From positions 1 to 64,000 of the forward strand of contig JALFJX010000004.1 in the NCBI GenBank assembly GCA_022775905.1: a DNA stretch of 64,000 nt. The letters run 5' to 3'. A program made the translations under genes and the position numbers. Of the stretch, positions 10,549-18,956 are shown piece after piece; the stretch's first letter is position 1; each line of letters starts with the position of its first letter. The notes under the pieces were generated by a model. It was given only the letters and a program-made list of their open reading frames with translations, had not been told where the DNA came from and ran no database searches. This DNA comes from Methanobrevibacter sp. (GTDB lineage: Archaea > Methanobacteriota > Methanobacteria > Methanobacteriales > Methanobacteriaceae).

Positions 10549-10557
10549 GTTTATATT
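10549..10557 (+). promoter_or_regulatory. TATA box of the radical-SAM/HhH gene
   Basis: GTTTATATT, a good match to archaeal TATA boxes, lies about 30 bp before the ATG at 10586. This places transcription initiation within a few bases of the start codon, i.e. a very short leader, and explains the lack of a clear ribosome binding site. Confidence 0.5.
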
Positions 10558-10585
10558 GCAAATAAAATAAAATATATTGATTACT

Positions 10586-11698
10586 ATGAGTACATTAGAA
10601 AAGATGAAAATTCTTACAGATTCAGCCCAATATGACTTATGTGACTACGTTAGTCATCATAAGAGTTCTCAGATAAATTTACCAGGAATTTATGAAGCAA
10701 TAGGCCATAATGGATGTAAAATTCCCCTTTTCAAAACACTCATGAGCAATAAATGTAAAAATGACTGTAAATACTGCATTAACCAAGCAAAAAGAAACTT
10801 TACAAGACTAGAATTATCACCTGAAGAACTTGCAAAAGCATTTCTTGGATATTATAATAGAGGATTAGTAAACGGTTTATTTTTAAGTTCAGGTATTTCA
10901 GATGATATAGACTCAACTATGGAAAAACAAATAGAAACCGTGAGTCTACTTAGAATAAAATACGGTTATGATGATTATATTCATCTTAAAGTCATACCTG
11001 GAGCAAGTAGAGATGCAATTAAAAGAGCAATGGCCCTTGCTAATCGGGTCAGTATCAATATTGAAGCAGCAACACCTTCAGGACTTGCCGAATTGTCATC
11101 CACAAAAGATTACAATAAAGATATTTTGAAAAGATTATCCTGGATAAATTCTCTACAAAACAAAAGTACAACATACCCAAATTCTACTCATACAACACAA
11201 TTGATAGTTGGTGCAAACAACGAAACCGACAAGGAAATATTGAGTAGAATGGAAAAGATATACAAAAAGTCCGATTTAAAAAGAACCTATTTTTCAGCGT
11301 TTACTCCAATTGAGGAAACAGAATTTAAAGATAAGGAAGCATGTTCAACTGATAGAACATCAAAGCTATATAATGCAGATAGCTTGATTAATTCATATAA
11401 TTACAATGTCAAAGAATTAATTTTTGATGAAAATGACAAACTATCTCTTACACAAGATCCAAAGATATTGGCTGCAAAGAATATGAATATATTCCCAGTA
11501 GAGATAAATAGTGCACCTTTTAGAGAACTAATTAGAGTTCCAGGAATAGGTACAAAATCCGCTCGTGAGATAGTATCTATTCGAAAGAAAAAACCATTCT
11601 CCAATAAAGAACAACTTCACAGATTAGGAGTTATAATTGATAGGGCAGACCCATACATAAAAATTAATGGAGAATATCAAACTACTTTTGATTTTTAA
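10586..11698 (+). CDS. Radical-SAM protein with C-terminal helix-hairpin-helix (putative DNA modification/repair family)
   Basis: A 370-residue radical-SAM protein with the 4Fe-4S motif CX3CX2C at Cys57, Cys61 and Cys64, followed by a TIM-barrel core. The last 60 residues contain a helix-hairpin-helix of the type RVPGIGTKSAREIV, which usually binds DNA non-specifically. This architecture matches the family described as putative DNA modification/repair radical SAM proteins, which in bacteria usually sits beside a uracil-DNA-glycosylase-like partner; no such partner is adjacent here. The ATG at 10586 is preferred over an in-frame TTG nine bases upstream because of the TATA position. Substrate unknown. 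Confidence 0.82.
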   Translation: MSTLEKMKILTDSAQYDLCDYVSHHKSSQINLPGIYEAIGHNGCKIPLFKTLMSNKCKNDCKYCINQAKRNFTRLELSPEELAKAFLGYYNRGLVNGLFLSSGISDDIDSTMEKQIETVSLLRIKYGYDDYIHLKVIPGASRDAIKRAMALANRVSINIEAATPSGLAELSSTKDYNKDILKRLSWINSLQNKSTTYPNSTHTTQLIVGANNETDKEILSRMEKIYKKSDLKRTYFSAFTPIEETEFKDKEACSTDRTSKLYNADSLINSYNYNVKELIFDENDKLSLTQDPKILAAKNMNIFPVEINSAPFRELIRVPGIGTKSAREIVSIRKKKPFSNKEQLHRLGVIIDRADPYIKINGEYQTTFDF

Positions 11699-11822
11699 AC
11701 TTTTTTCAATATAATTTTACTATTTAAAGTAATAAATATGAGAATAAATTAGTCAAAAATTAAGTATAATGATAGAAAAAATTTGTATACAATATAGTTA
11801 TAATAAAATATATTAAGTATAA

Positions 11823-11834
11823 TTTCAAGTGTAA
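11823..11834 (+). other. Isolated origin-recognition-box-like site
   Basis: TTTCAAGTGTAA, exact match to the 12-mer repeated in the replication origin near 36.3-36.9 kb, here in the spacer between the convergent radical-SAM gene and the ParB-peptide gene. A potential Orc1/Cdc6 binding site outside the origin. Confidence 0.5.
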
Positions 11835-11881
11835 ATAGAATAAAAAAATATAATATAGAATAAAAATAAAAAGAATGAAAA

Positions 11882-12508
11882 TTAGTATTCATCAAATAAA
11901 GCCCATATTTCAGGGTATTTTTTAGCAACAGCTTCTTCAATTAACTTAGAAGCCTCTTTAGAAATACTAAACTCCGGTTCAGTTTTTCTTAAGTATCTGA
12001 AAACAGCCGAAGATCTTGAAGACCATAAAGTTATTCTTGGATTTTTATCGACAATTTCTTTAACTTCAGCTACATGTTCCTTAACTTTGAGTTCTTGTGG
12101 TGTCGGTAAACCCTCTTTGCCACCTTGTATGCCAGATACCACTTCGGATTCTTCAGTATCCACCTGTATCTCTTTTTTGATGACATCTTCATCGGAATCA
12201 ATAGAATTTTTTTGATCATTTTTTTCTTCCTCTATTTGTTCGAATATATTTTTTTGAGTATCATCATTGTCATTAGACACTTCAACAACAGGAGTCTCTT
12301 CTTCTATATCGCTGGAAAGTTCTTCATTAGGAGTATTTTCTTCATTAATATCTTCAGACTCTTCAATTATTGTTTCTTCTTCAGGAACTTTATCTTCAGT
12401 TTCATTCAACAAATCTTCAAGGGAAAGTGTTGAATTACTATCAAAATCTTCATTGTAAAAATCAGGAATTAATGAATCTAAACCTTTTCCAAGTCCTTTT
12501 CTAACCAT
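11882..12508 (-). CDS. ParA-partner protein with ParB-like N-terminal peptide, no ParB DNA-binding domain
   Basis: A 208-residue protein of unrecognised overall family. Its first residues, GLGKGLDSLIPD (5-16), closely resemble the N-terminal peptide with which bacterial ParB/Spo0J stimulates the ParA ATPase. About 110 residues of very acidic Glu/Asp/Ser-rich linker follow (roughly 20-130), then a compact C-terminal segment of about 70 residues (with TLWSSRSSAVFRYLRKTEP and EAVAKKYPEIWALF). No ParB nuclease-like fold, parS-binding helix-turn-helix or Walker motif is visible. Its ATG shares one base with the parA stop codon, so it is translationally coupled to parA; GGAGG lies just before the ATG. 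Inferred role: regulator or cargo adaptor of the ParA ATPase. Confidence 0.75.
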   Translation of the reverse strand: MVRKGLGKGLDSLIPDFYNEDFDSNSTLSLEDLLNETEDKVPEEETIIEESEDINEENTPNEELSSDIEEETPVVEVSNDNDDTQKNIFEQIEEEKNDQKNSIDSDEDVIKKEIQVDTEESEVVSGIQGGKEGLPTPQELKVKEHVAEVKEIVDKNPRITLWSSRSSAVFRYLRKTEPEFSISKEASKLIEEAVAKKYPEIWALFDEY

Positions 12509-13347
12509 TATTTTCCTCCAGCAACTTCAGAATTATTTTGAACTTTATCCATTGATTTGACCATATTCAATTGAATATTTTCATCTCTTTGAATAATTTC
12601 CTTTGCTAATTTTAAATAAGCTTTAGTACCAGTACTGTCTGGATCATAAATTAAACAAGGTTTACCATAACTAGGAGCTTCAGCTAACCTAATATTTCTT
12701 GGAATAATTGTTTTAAATAGTAAATTTGTTCCACCAAAGTATTTTTTAAGCTCTTTATGAACATCTTTACTAAGTCTAGTTCTTTTATCAAATAGAGTGA
12801 GGAGAATTCCTTTGATTGGAGTTGGACTTCTAAGTCTTTTTTCGACTAATTTAATAGTATTAATTAAATCAGCTACTCCCTCAAGTGCATAATATTCAGC
12901 TTGGATAGGTATTAAAACACTATCTGAAGCTACTAATGCATTGACTGTTATGACACCTAATGAAGGAGGTAAATCGATGAATATGTAATCAAATAATGGT
13001 GCAACATCTTTAAGAGTTTCCTGTAAAACTATATGATAGTTTTCACGTCTGGAAAGCTCCATTCCTGCTCCACTAAGAGATATATTACTTGGGATAATAA
13101 ATAAATTTTTAATAAACGTAGGAATTGTTGCTTTTTTAACACTAATATCCCCTATAAGAGCATCATATATTGTATTTTCTATCTTAGTTTTATCAATCCC
13201 AAAACTAGTTGTAGCATTAGCTTGGGGATCCATATCTACAACTAACACAGATTTACCCATTACAGCTAGAGATGTTGCAGTATTTACAACAGTAGTTGTC
13301 TTACCACAACCCCCTTTTTGATTCATCACCGCGATTATTTCACTCAT
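12508..13347 (-). CDS. parA: ParA/Soj-family ATPase
   Basis: Chromosome- or cargo-partitioning ATPase of the SIMIBI class, 279 residues. The deviant Walker A motif KGGCGKTT (residues 11-18) contains the signature Lys, followed by the switch I-like DMDPQANAT (about 40-48) and the Walker B-like FIDLPPSLG. Length and lack of an N-terminal helix-turn-helix resemble chromosomal Soj rather than plasmid P1-type ParA; MinD is less likely because no amphipathic C-terminal helix is evident. It is followed, with one-base overlap, by a protein carrying a ParB-type ParA-contact peptide, and is preceded by a 420-bp field of AACTT/AAGTT repeats. This arrangement suggests a partition-like cassette. Confidence 0.9.
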   Translation of the reverse strand: MSEIIAVMNQKGGCGKTTTVVNTATSLAVMGKSVLVVDMDPQANATTSFGIDKTKIENTIYDALIGDISVKKATIPTFIKNLFIIPSNISLSGAGMELSRRENYHIVLQETLKDVAPLFDYIFIDLPPSLGVITVNALVASDSVLIPIQAEYYALEGVADLINTIKLVEKRLRSPTPIKGILLTLFDKRTRLSKDVHKELKKYFGGTNLLFKTIIPRNIRLAEAPSYGKPCLIYDPDSTGTKAYLKLAKEIIQRDENIQLNMVKSMDKVQNNSEVAGGK

Positions 13348-13767
13348 TTAAGAATTCTCCTATATCTGATAAGTTTTAAGTAATCAGGTATAACTTAAAA
13401 CTTAAAAATTTAAAGGGTTAAAAGAATAACTTCTCAGTTATTCAGTATAAGTTAAAAGGATTAAGTTAAATCTTTTCAGGTAAAACTTAAAAGGAATGAC
13501 TTATCAGTTTTAACTTCTAAGGGATAGGAATTAAGTTTTAAGTTAAAACGTACAAGTTATAAAAAATAAGTTTTAAGAAATAACTTATCATAACTAACTT
13601 TTAACAAATAAGTTATATTTTATAACTTCTTCCTTATAAAGTATTTGTTTTCACAAATAAGTTATTAGTTATTTGTTAATAGTTATAAGTTATAAGTTGA
13701 ATAAAATGATAACTTATAAGTTATAACAATGAAAAATAATAAAAAAATAAAGAAAATAAAAGGGAAG
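13348..13767. repeat. AACTT/AAGTT repeat field between trpB2 and parA
   Basis: A 420-bp gene-free stretch in which AACTTA/TAAGTT words recur every 10-30 bases. Four related units begin TCAG at 13384, 13442, 13476 and 13504 (pattern TCAG-n-TAnAACTTAAAAGGA). AATAAC and GTTATT face each other at 13425-13442. At the trpB2 end there is a 16-bp perfect palindrome, ATAACTTATAAGTTAT (13709-13724), and two one-mismatch copies of GTTATAAGTTATAAC (13682-13696 and 13713-13727). The region also has to hold the parA promoter and the trpB2 terminator. Candidate centromere-like or autoregulatory binding region for the parA locus. Confidence 0.7.
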
Positions 13768-15069
13768 TTATTTGGAGTTAGGCATTAAGCCATCGAAATA
13801 ACTTGCATATCCTTTTAAATCTAACATTCCATGACCAGAGAAGTTCATAACAATAGTCTTTTCTTCTCCAGTTTGTTTACATTTCAATGCTTCATCAATA
13901 GCAACTTTAATTGCATGAGTAGTTTCAGGAGCAGGTAAGATACCTTCATTACGAGCAAAAGTAATACCAGCTTCAAATACATCTCTTTGATGAGCAGATC
14001 TAGGTTCAATGTAACCTTCTTTAGTTAAAAGAGAAACTTGTGGTGACATACCGTGATATCTTAATCCTCCAGCGTGTACAGAAGGTGCAACGAAATCGTG
14101 ACCTAAAGTAAACATTTTGAGCATTGGAGTAAATCCATTTACATCACCAAAGTCATATTCATAGCTTCCTTTAGTTAAGGTAGGACAAGCACTTGGTTCA
14201 ACCGCGATAAATTGAGTGTCTGATTTACCAGCAATTTTGTCTTTAATAAATGGGAATAAGGATCCTGCAAAGTTACTTCCACCACCAGCACAAGCAATCA
14301 TGACATCAGGTTCTTCATCAGCAATTTCTAATTGCTTTTTCAATTCTTGACCGATGATTGTTTGGTGTAACATTACGTGGTTTAATACACTACCTAAAGT
14401 GTATTTAACTTCATCATTTTCTAAAGCTTCTTCCATAGCTTCAGAAATAGCTACACCTAATGATCCAGGGTGATCTGGGTTTTGGGCTAGAATTTCACGG
14501 CCAATTTTTGTATTTTCACTTGGAGATGCAAAAACATTACCATTGTAAATGTTCATGATATTTTTTCTGTCAGGTTTTTGATTGAAAGAAACTTTAACCA
14601 TATAAACAGTGCATTCTAAATCAAGTAAGTTACATGCAAGTGATAATGCAGTACCCCATTGACCAGCACCAGTTTCAGTGGTTAATCTTTCAACACCTTC
14701 TTTTTTAGCAAAATATGCTTGAGGAATTGCGGAATTCAACTTGTGAGAACCAGTAGGTGAAGTATCTTCACGTTTATAATAGATTTTCGCAGGAGTTCCT
14801 AAATATTCTTCAAGTCTAGTAGCTCTAAATAATGGAGATGGTCTTCCCATCTGCATGTAGAGTTCTCTGACTTCTTTTGGAATTTTGATGTAACGTTCGG
14901 TTGCAAATTCTTGTTCTAAACCTGCTTTTGTAAATGCCTTTTGAAGTGAAGCAATTTGGTCTTTTCCTTCACTGTTTTGAGGCATTGGAAGCTCAACAGG
15001 CAAATCAGCATTAATATTATACCATTCCTTTGGCACTTCATTTGAGTTAAGAGTAATTTTATAATCCAT
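13768..15069 (-). CDS. trpB2: Tryptophan synthase beta chain, TrpB2 type
   Basis: PLP enzyme that condenses indole with serine (TrpB2 branch, which can also use O-phosphoserine and acts without TrpA). The 433-residue length is longer than TrpB1 and typical of TrpB2. The Schiff-base Lys is in SPTGSHKLNSA (about residue 108), with ETGAGQWGTAL just after and the glycine-rich phosphate loop CAGGGSNFAG. The gene stands alone, not in a trp operon, as usual for trpB2. Its promoter has TATA and three TGTACA-like boxes, consistent with TrpY-type repression by tryptophan. The ATG lies about 25 bp from the TATA element, so the mRNA is probably near leaderless. Confidence 0.95.
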   Translation of the reverse strand: MDYKITLNSNEVPKEWYNINADLPVELPMPQNSEGKDQIASLQKAFTKAGLEQEFATERYIKIPKEVRELYMQMGRPSPLFRATRLEEYLGTPAKIYYKREDTSPTGSHKLNSAIPQAYFAKKEGVERLTTETGAGQWGTALSLACNLLDLECTVYMVKVSFNQKPDRKNIMNIYNGNVFASPSENTKIGREILAQNPDHPGSLGVAISEAMEEALENDEVKYTLGSVLNHVMLHQTIIGQELKKQLEIADEEPDVMIACAGGGSNFAGSLFPFIKDKIAGKSDTQFIAVEPSACPTLTKGSYEYDFGDVNGFTPMLKMFTLGHDFVAPSVHAGGLRYHGMSPQVSLLTKEGYIEPRSAHQRDVFEAGITFARNEGILPAPETTHAIKVAIDEALKCKQTGEEKTIVMNFSGHGMLDLKGYASYFDGLMPNSK

Positions 15070-15086
15070 GATAATATTTACTTTAA

Positions 15087-15122
15087 TGTACTATTTAAAC
15101 CTTTTTTGTACAAATATGTACA
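15087..15122 (-). promoter_or_regulatory. trpB2 promoter with TATA and TRP-box-like operators
   Basis: Reading toward trpB2, two TGTACA hexamers (at 15117-15122 and 15107-15112) form the imperfect palindrome GTACAAATATGTAC, a TATA element (minus strand GTTTAAATAG, 15090-15099) follows, and a third TGTAC-like half site (15087-15092) overlaps its downstream edge. In Methanothermobacter the repressor TrpY binds TGTACA boxes at the trp operon and trpB2; the same logic is inferred here. Occupancy would block TBP/TFB access. Confidence 0.75.
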
Positions 15123-15159
15123 CTTTAATTATTAATAATATAAAAAACAATTAAAAAAT

Positions 15160-16188
15160 ATGAGAATTTTAGCTATTGATGTTGGAACCGGAACCCAAGA
15201 CATAATGATTTACAATACTGAAAAAGAACTAGAAAATTCAATTAAACTAGTTTTACCATCTCCCCACTTATTTATTTCCCAGCAAATCAGGGAACTTGAA
15301 AATGATATCTATTTTGAAGGAGAAATAATGGGAGGAGGAAAAATAAAAAAAAGTATTCTTGAACATATGGAAAAAGGATACAATGTAGTTATGGAACCAG
15401 TATGTGCTAAAACAATACGTGATGACTTAGAACAAGTAAAATCTTATGGAATAGAAATAGCTGATGAATCAAAAGACTACAGTGATTATACAAAAATCAA
15501 AATGGGTGACATTAACATAACAAAATTATCCGAATTTTTACTCGGATACGATTTAGAGTTTGATTTTGATAAAATTACAATAGCTGTACAAGACCACGGA
15601 TTTAATGAAAATATGGGTGACAGAGACTTCAGATTTGAAAAAATCAGAGAAAAAATATCTGAACCAATATCTCCATTAGAATTTGGATTTACAGACAATT
15701 TACCTGAATATTACACTAGAATGAATGCAGTGAGAAGAATTGTCAAAAATGAAGGAATAGATGAAGTTCCAATGTTGATGGATACAAAATTCGCATCAAT
15801 AGCAGGAATGTGCTTCGATGAAATTGTCGAAAAATTAGAGAGTTATATTGTAATTGACATAGGAAATGGTCACACCACTGCAGCATCAATTGAAAATGGA
15901 AAAATTCAAGGAGTATTTGAACATCACACCTCCAGTTTAACCGGAGAATCTCTTGAAAGATACCTCAAAAGATTAGCTGAAGGAACTATAACAAATGAAG
16001 AGGTATACAATGACCATGGACATGGTGCACATGTTTTAAACCCAATATCCAAAATTGAAAAAGTGATTGTAAGTGGACCAAAAAGAGAATTGATTGAAAA
16101 AACAAATCTTGACTGGCATCATGCGGCTCCAGGTGGAGATGTAATGATGACCGGTACAGTCGGTTTGATAAAAACAATACTTGGTTGA
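15160..16188 (+). CDS. DUF1786 family protein (ASKHA-like fold)
   Basis: A 342-residue archaeal protein of the DUF1786 family, sometimes annotated without proof as a pyruvate formate-lyase activating-like protein. The opening AIDVGTGTQDI and the internal VIDIGNGHTTAAS (about residue 232) look like the two phosphate-binding loops of the actin/Hsp70/sugar-kinase superfamily, so nucleotide binding is plausible. No radical-SAM cysteines are present. Its stop falls six bases before the next gene's start on the same strand, so the two are probably co-expressed. Specific reaction unknown. Confidence 0.75.
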   Translation: MRILAIDVGTGTQDIMIYNTEKELENSIKLVLPSPHLFISQQIRELENDIYFEGEIMGGGKIKKSILEHMEKGYNVVMEPVCAKTIRDDLEQVKSYGIEIADESKDYSDYTKIKMGDINITKLSEFLLGYDLEFDFDKITIAVQDHGFNENMGDRDFRFEKIREKISEPISPLEFGFTDNLPEYYTRMNAVRRIVKNEGIDEVPMLMDTKFASIAGMCFDEIVEKLESYIVIDIGNGHTTAASIENGKIQGVFEHHTSSLTGESLERYLKRLAEGTITNEEVYNDHGHGAHVLNPISKIEKVIVSGPKRELIEKTNLDWHHAAPGGDVMMTGTVGLIKTILG

Positions 16189-16193
16189 TTCAT

Positions 16194-16853
16194 ATGCTTA
16201 AGATGGATTCACACATTCACAGTGAATACTCACCTGACTCACATTCCAAAATTGATGATATACTAAAAGTAGCTAAAAATAAGAAAATTGACATAATAGC
16301 TATAAGCGATCACAATACAATAGATGGAACCAGCGAAGTTTTAAGAAAAACAAGGAATACAGATATACTTGCAATTCCATCAATTGAAATCTCTTCAACC
16401 CAAGGCCATATTCTTGGTTTTGGGTGTGAGGAAAACATACCTAAAGGCTTATCCCCTGCAGAAACAATAGACAAAATTCATGATTTAGCAGGGCTTGCAA
16501 TAATCCCTCATCCATATTGCTTTTACAGACATGGATTATTGTGTGAAAGTGAAAATGAAAATTTGAAAATTGATGCAATAGAAACAAAAAATGCAAGATT
16601 CATTATTGGGTACTGCAATAGAAAAGCAAAAAAGTTATCTATAAAAAAAAGTCTGCCAGCATTAGGTGCAAGTGATTCACATTACTGGAAATTCGTTGGT
16701 GATTGTTATAGTTTAATAAATTGTGAAAAAGATATTGACAGTGTCTTAAAAGCCATTGCGAAAGGAAATGTCGAAGCACATGGTAAAGGTACTTCAAATA
16801 TTTTGCTTTCAAAATACTTATTTGAGAAAAATGTATTAATGAAATTTAAATAA
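16194..16853 (+). CDS. PHP-domain phosphoesterase
   Basis: Metal-dependent phosphoesterase of the polymerase-and-histidinol-phosphatase superfamily, about 219 residues. The N terminus carries the metal ligands in DSHIHSEYSPDS, with AISDHNTIDG near residue 42, PHPYCFYR near 104 and GASDSHYW near 160, covering the expected PHP motifs. It resembles the short archaeal PHP proteins (TrpH/nucleoside 3',5'-bisphosphate or nucleic-acid type) more than HisK. The first ATG after the upstream stop is used; the next ATG three codons later is equally possible. Substrate unknown. Confidence 0.83.
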   Translation: MLKMDSHIHSEYSPDSHSKIDDILKVAKNKKIDIIAISDHNTIDGTSEVLRKTRNTDILAIPSIEISSTQGHILGFGCEENIPKGLSPAETIDKIHDLAGLAIIPHPYCFYRHGLLCESENENLKIDAIETKNARFIIGYCNRKAKKLSIKKSLPALGASDSHYWKFVGDCYSLINCEKDIDSVLKAIAKGNVEAHGKGTSNILLSKYLFEKNVLMKFK

Positions 16854-16876
16854 AAAGAGCAATTATTCACTCTTTT
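16853..16876. terminator. Convergent hairpin between PHP gene and alba
   Basis: Arms AAAAGAG (16853-16859) and CTCTTTT (16870-16876) can form a short stem between the convergent stop codons, with T-runs in both directions. Likely weak bidirectional termination signal. Confidence 0.4.
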
Positions 16877-17138
16877 CAATTAAAATTTCAATAATAGATA
16901 CATTTGTTTTTTCGTTGTTATAGTTTTCAATTTCTTCAGTAGAAATTTTAATATCTGTAACATCGGAATCAGGAACAAACCTATTTCTAACTATTTCAGC
17001 AGCATCTACAGCACGACTGATAGCTTTTCCCCTAGCCCTGAGAACAACACTATTAGATCCTTCATTGAATTGGGTAACGACTGCTAAAACATAGTTCATT
17101 ACAGGTTTGCTTCCAACAAAAATTGTATTATTCTCCAT
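16863..17138 (-). CDS. albA: Alba chromatin protein
   Basis: Small archaeal nucleic-acid-binding protein (91 residues), a dimer that coats DNA and RNA. The start reads [13 protein letters not shown], matching the Alba signature with the DNA-contacting Lys that is target of acetylation in Sulfolobus Alba (one of the usual paired lysines is Ser here). [20 protein letters not shown] is the central helix. The C-terminal beta-hairpin and IIEILIEK strand complete the IF3-C-like fold. A separate histone is encoded about 15 kb away, so this organism has both proteins. Own promoter with TATA and a GGTGA ribosome binding site. Confidence 0.95.
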   Translation of the reverse strand: MENNTIFVGSKPVMNYVLAVVTQFNEGSNSVVLRARGKAISRAVDAAEIVRNRFVPDSDVTDIKISTEEIENYNNEKTNVSIIEILIEKSE

Positions 17139-17170
17139 TTAAAGTCACCGTAATAATATTTGTTATTGAT

Positions 17171-17180
17171 GTATATAAAA
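17171..17180 (-). promoter_or_regulatory. TATA box of alba
   Basis: Minus-strand TTTTATATAC about 33-42 bp upstream of the alba ATG, giving a leader of about 10-15 bases that includes the GGTGAC ribosome binding site. Confidence 0.55.
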
Positions 17181-17288
17181 TTTTACATAATCATTGATTA
17201 ATAATAGAAAAATATATTGATAATTTATAAAACAACTTAGTTATAAAATGAACAAAAAAATAAACAATGAACTATTACATACTGAATT

Positions 17289-17335
17289 AAAAAAAATATA
17301 AAAAAATTAGAAAAAAATTAGAAAAAAATTGAAAA
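17289..17335 (-). terminator. Oligo-T terminator of leuA
   Basis: On the coding strand of leuA the stop is followed by four T-runs of 5-8 bases separated by CTAA or similar triplets (direct repeats of TTTTTTTCTAA). Serial oligo-T tracts without a hairpin are the usual archaeal intrinsic terminator. Confidence 0.6.
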
Positions 17336-17338
17336 TTT

Positions 17339-18877
17339 TTAAATTGACCTTTTGATTAATAATAATTTATTAATTGAATCCAAAACAGCCAAAATACTTG
17401 CCATCACAATATCCTGATTAGTGGAACGACCGGTTGATTTGTTTCCATCAGGATCAGAAGTAATAACAAACACTTCCGCCAACGCATCAGTACCACCATT
17501 AACAGCTTCCAAGTTATATTCTTCCAATTCAATATCCATTGTATCCTGAATTAACTCACGAATAGCATTCAAAGCAGCATCAACTGGTCCAACACCTGTA
17601 CTTGCAGTTTCCTTTTCAACACCATCAATTTCCAATTTAACTGTAGCTGTTGGAGAAACATTAGCACCCATTGAAATACTTAAACCTTTAATGACAATTG
17701 GAGTTTCACGTGCAGAAGCAAGTTCAGTAATAGCAATAGCTATCAAATCATCATCAGTAACACATTTACCACTATCACCTAATGATTTAATATTCTTAAA
17801 TACTTTATTAAACTGTTCTTCATCCAAATCAATGTGATGTTCTTTTAATTTTGCACGAACAGCATTAGCCCCAGTATGTTTACCTAAAACAATTCTACGG
17901 GAATGACCAACCATTTCAGGAGACATCGGTTCATAAGTAGATGCATTGTTTAAAATTCCATGAACATGAATTCCAGATTCATGAGCAAAAGCATTATCTC
18001 CTACAATAGGTTTATTGACAGGCATCTTAACCCCAGTTAGACGTCCAACCAAATTAGATAAACTGTATAATCTGGTAGTATCCAATCCTAAATCTACATT
18101 ATATGCAGATTTAAGAGCCATTACGAATTCTTCAAGTGAACAGTTACCAGTTCTCTCACCTAACCCATTGATGGTTACATGAGCCTGATTAGCACCGCAT
18201 TCAATTGCAGTTAATGTATTAGCAGTAGCAAGACCAAAATCGTTGTGGAAATGAACGCTAATAGGTGTCTTGAAATTATTTTTAATATCAGTAATTAACT
18301 CATGAGTAACAATAGGAGTCAAAACACCAACTGTATCGGGAACATCCAAAAAGTCTGCACCAGCACTTACAACTTCATTAAATATTTCAAACAGATAATC
18401 CCTTTCAGTTCTTGTTGCATCTTCTGCTGAAAATTCAACGGTAAGGCCATGATCCTTAGCATATTCAACACCTTTTACAGCAGATTCAATAATTTCCTCT
18501 TTTGATTTTTTAAGCTTATAATCGCGATGCAATGGGGAAGTACCAATGAAAGTATGAACATAATCTAAATCTGCATCAATAACTGCATCAATATCATTTT
18601 TCAAAGAACGAGCCAAACCAACAAGAGTAGAATCTAAATCTCTAGCTTTAATAGCTTTTGAAGCTTCCATTTCACCAGCAGATGATGCTGGAAAGCCAAC
18701 TTCAATTTTATCTACACCCAAATTGTTTAGTTTTTGTGCAATTTGAATCTTTTCGTCAACAGTTAATGCAACTCCAGGAGTCTGCTCACCATCCCTTAAG
18801 GTGGTATCGAAAATATAAATTTTTTCAGCAAGATTCATATTTTCCTTCTTTAAAATTTCCATATCTTTAACACTCAT
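17339..18877 (-). CDS. leuA: 2-isopropylmalate synthase (LeuA/CimA/AksA family)
   Basis: Claisen-condensing acyltransferase, 512 residues, that adds acetyl-CoA to a 2-oxo acid. The DRE-TIM core opens with [13 protein letters not shown], where Arg and Asp bind substrate and metal; [13 protein letters not shown] supplies the metal His pair, and GLGERTGN and HESGIHVHG are typical. The C-terminal 130 residues form the regulatory LeuA dimer domain with feedback Gly-rich loops. LeuA is favoured by length and the EVGFPASS motif, but citramalate synthase and homocitrate synthase share this architecture and cannot be excluded without phylogeny. It stands alone, away from leuCDB at the right end. Confidence 0.85.
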   Translation of the reverse strand: MSVKDMEILKKENMNLAEKIYIFDTTLRDGEQTPGVALTVDEKIQIAQKLNNLGVDKIEVGFPASSAGEMEASKAIKARDLDSTLVGLARSLKNDIDAVIDADLDYVHTFIGTSPLHRDYKLKKSKEEIIESAVKGVEYAKDHGLTVEFSAEDATRTERDYLFEIFNEVVSAGADFLDVPDTVGVLTPIVTHELITDIKNNFKTPISVHFHNDFGLATANTLTAIECGANQAHVTINGLGERTGNCSLEEFVMALKSAYNVDLGLDTTRLYSLSNLVGRLTGVKMPVNKPIVGDNAFAHESGIHVHGILNNASTYEPMSPEMVGHSRRIVLGKHTGANAVRAKLKEHHIDLDEEQFNKVFKNIKSLGDSGKCVTDDDLIAIAITELASARETPIVIKGLSISMGANVSPTATVKLEIDGVEKETASTGVGPVDAALNAIRELIQDTMDIELEEYNLEAVNGGTDALAEVFVITSDPDGNKSTGRSTNQDIVMASILAVLDSINKLLLIKRSI

Positions 18878-18956
18878 AGTATTACTTCCCTAATACTAAA
18901 TGATTTAAAACTAAATATTATATAAATTTTTCATTAAAAAAAAGAAAAGATAGAAA

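Noticed and set aside
11749-11940. 63-codon hydrophobic minus-strand frame
   Set aside because: Overlaps the C-terminal coding end of the ParA-partner gene in another frame; composition is that of A/T-rich spacer, and no ribosome binding site is present.
13348-13767. CRISPR array
   Set aside because: Repeats are short, divergent, unevenly spaced and partly palindromic, and no cas gene is near.
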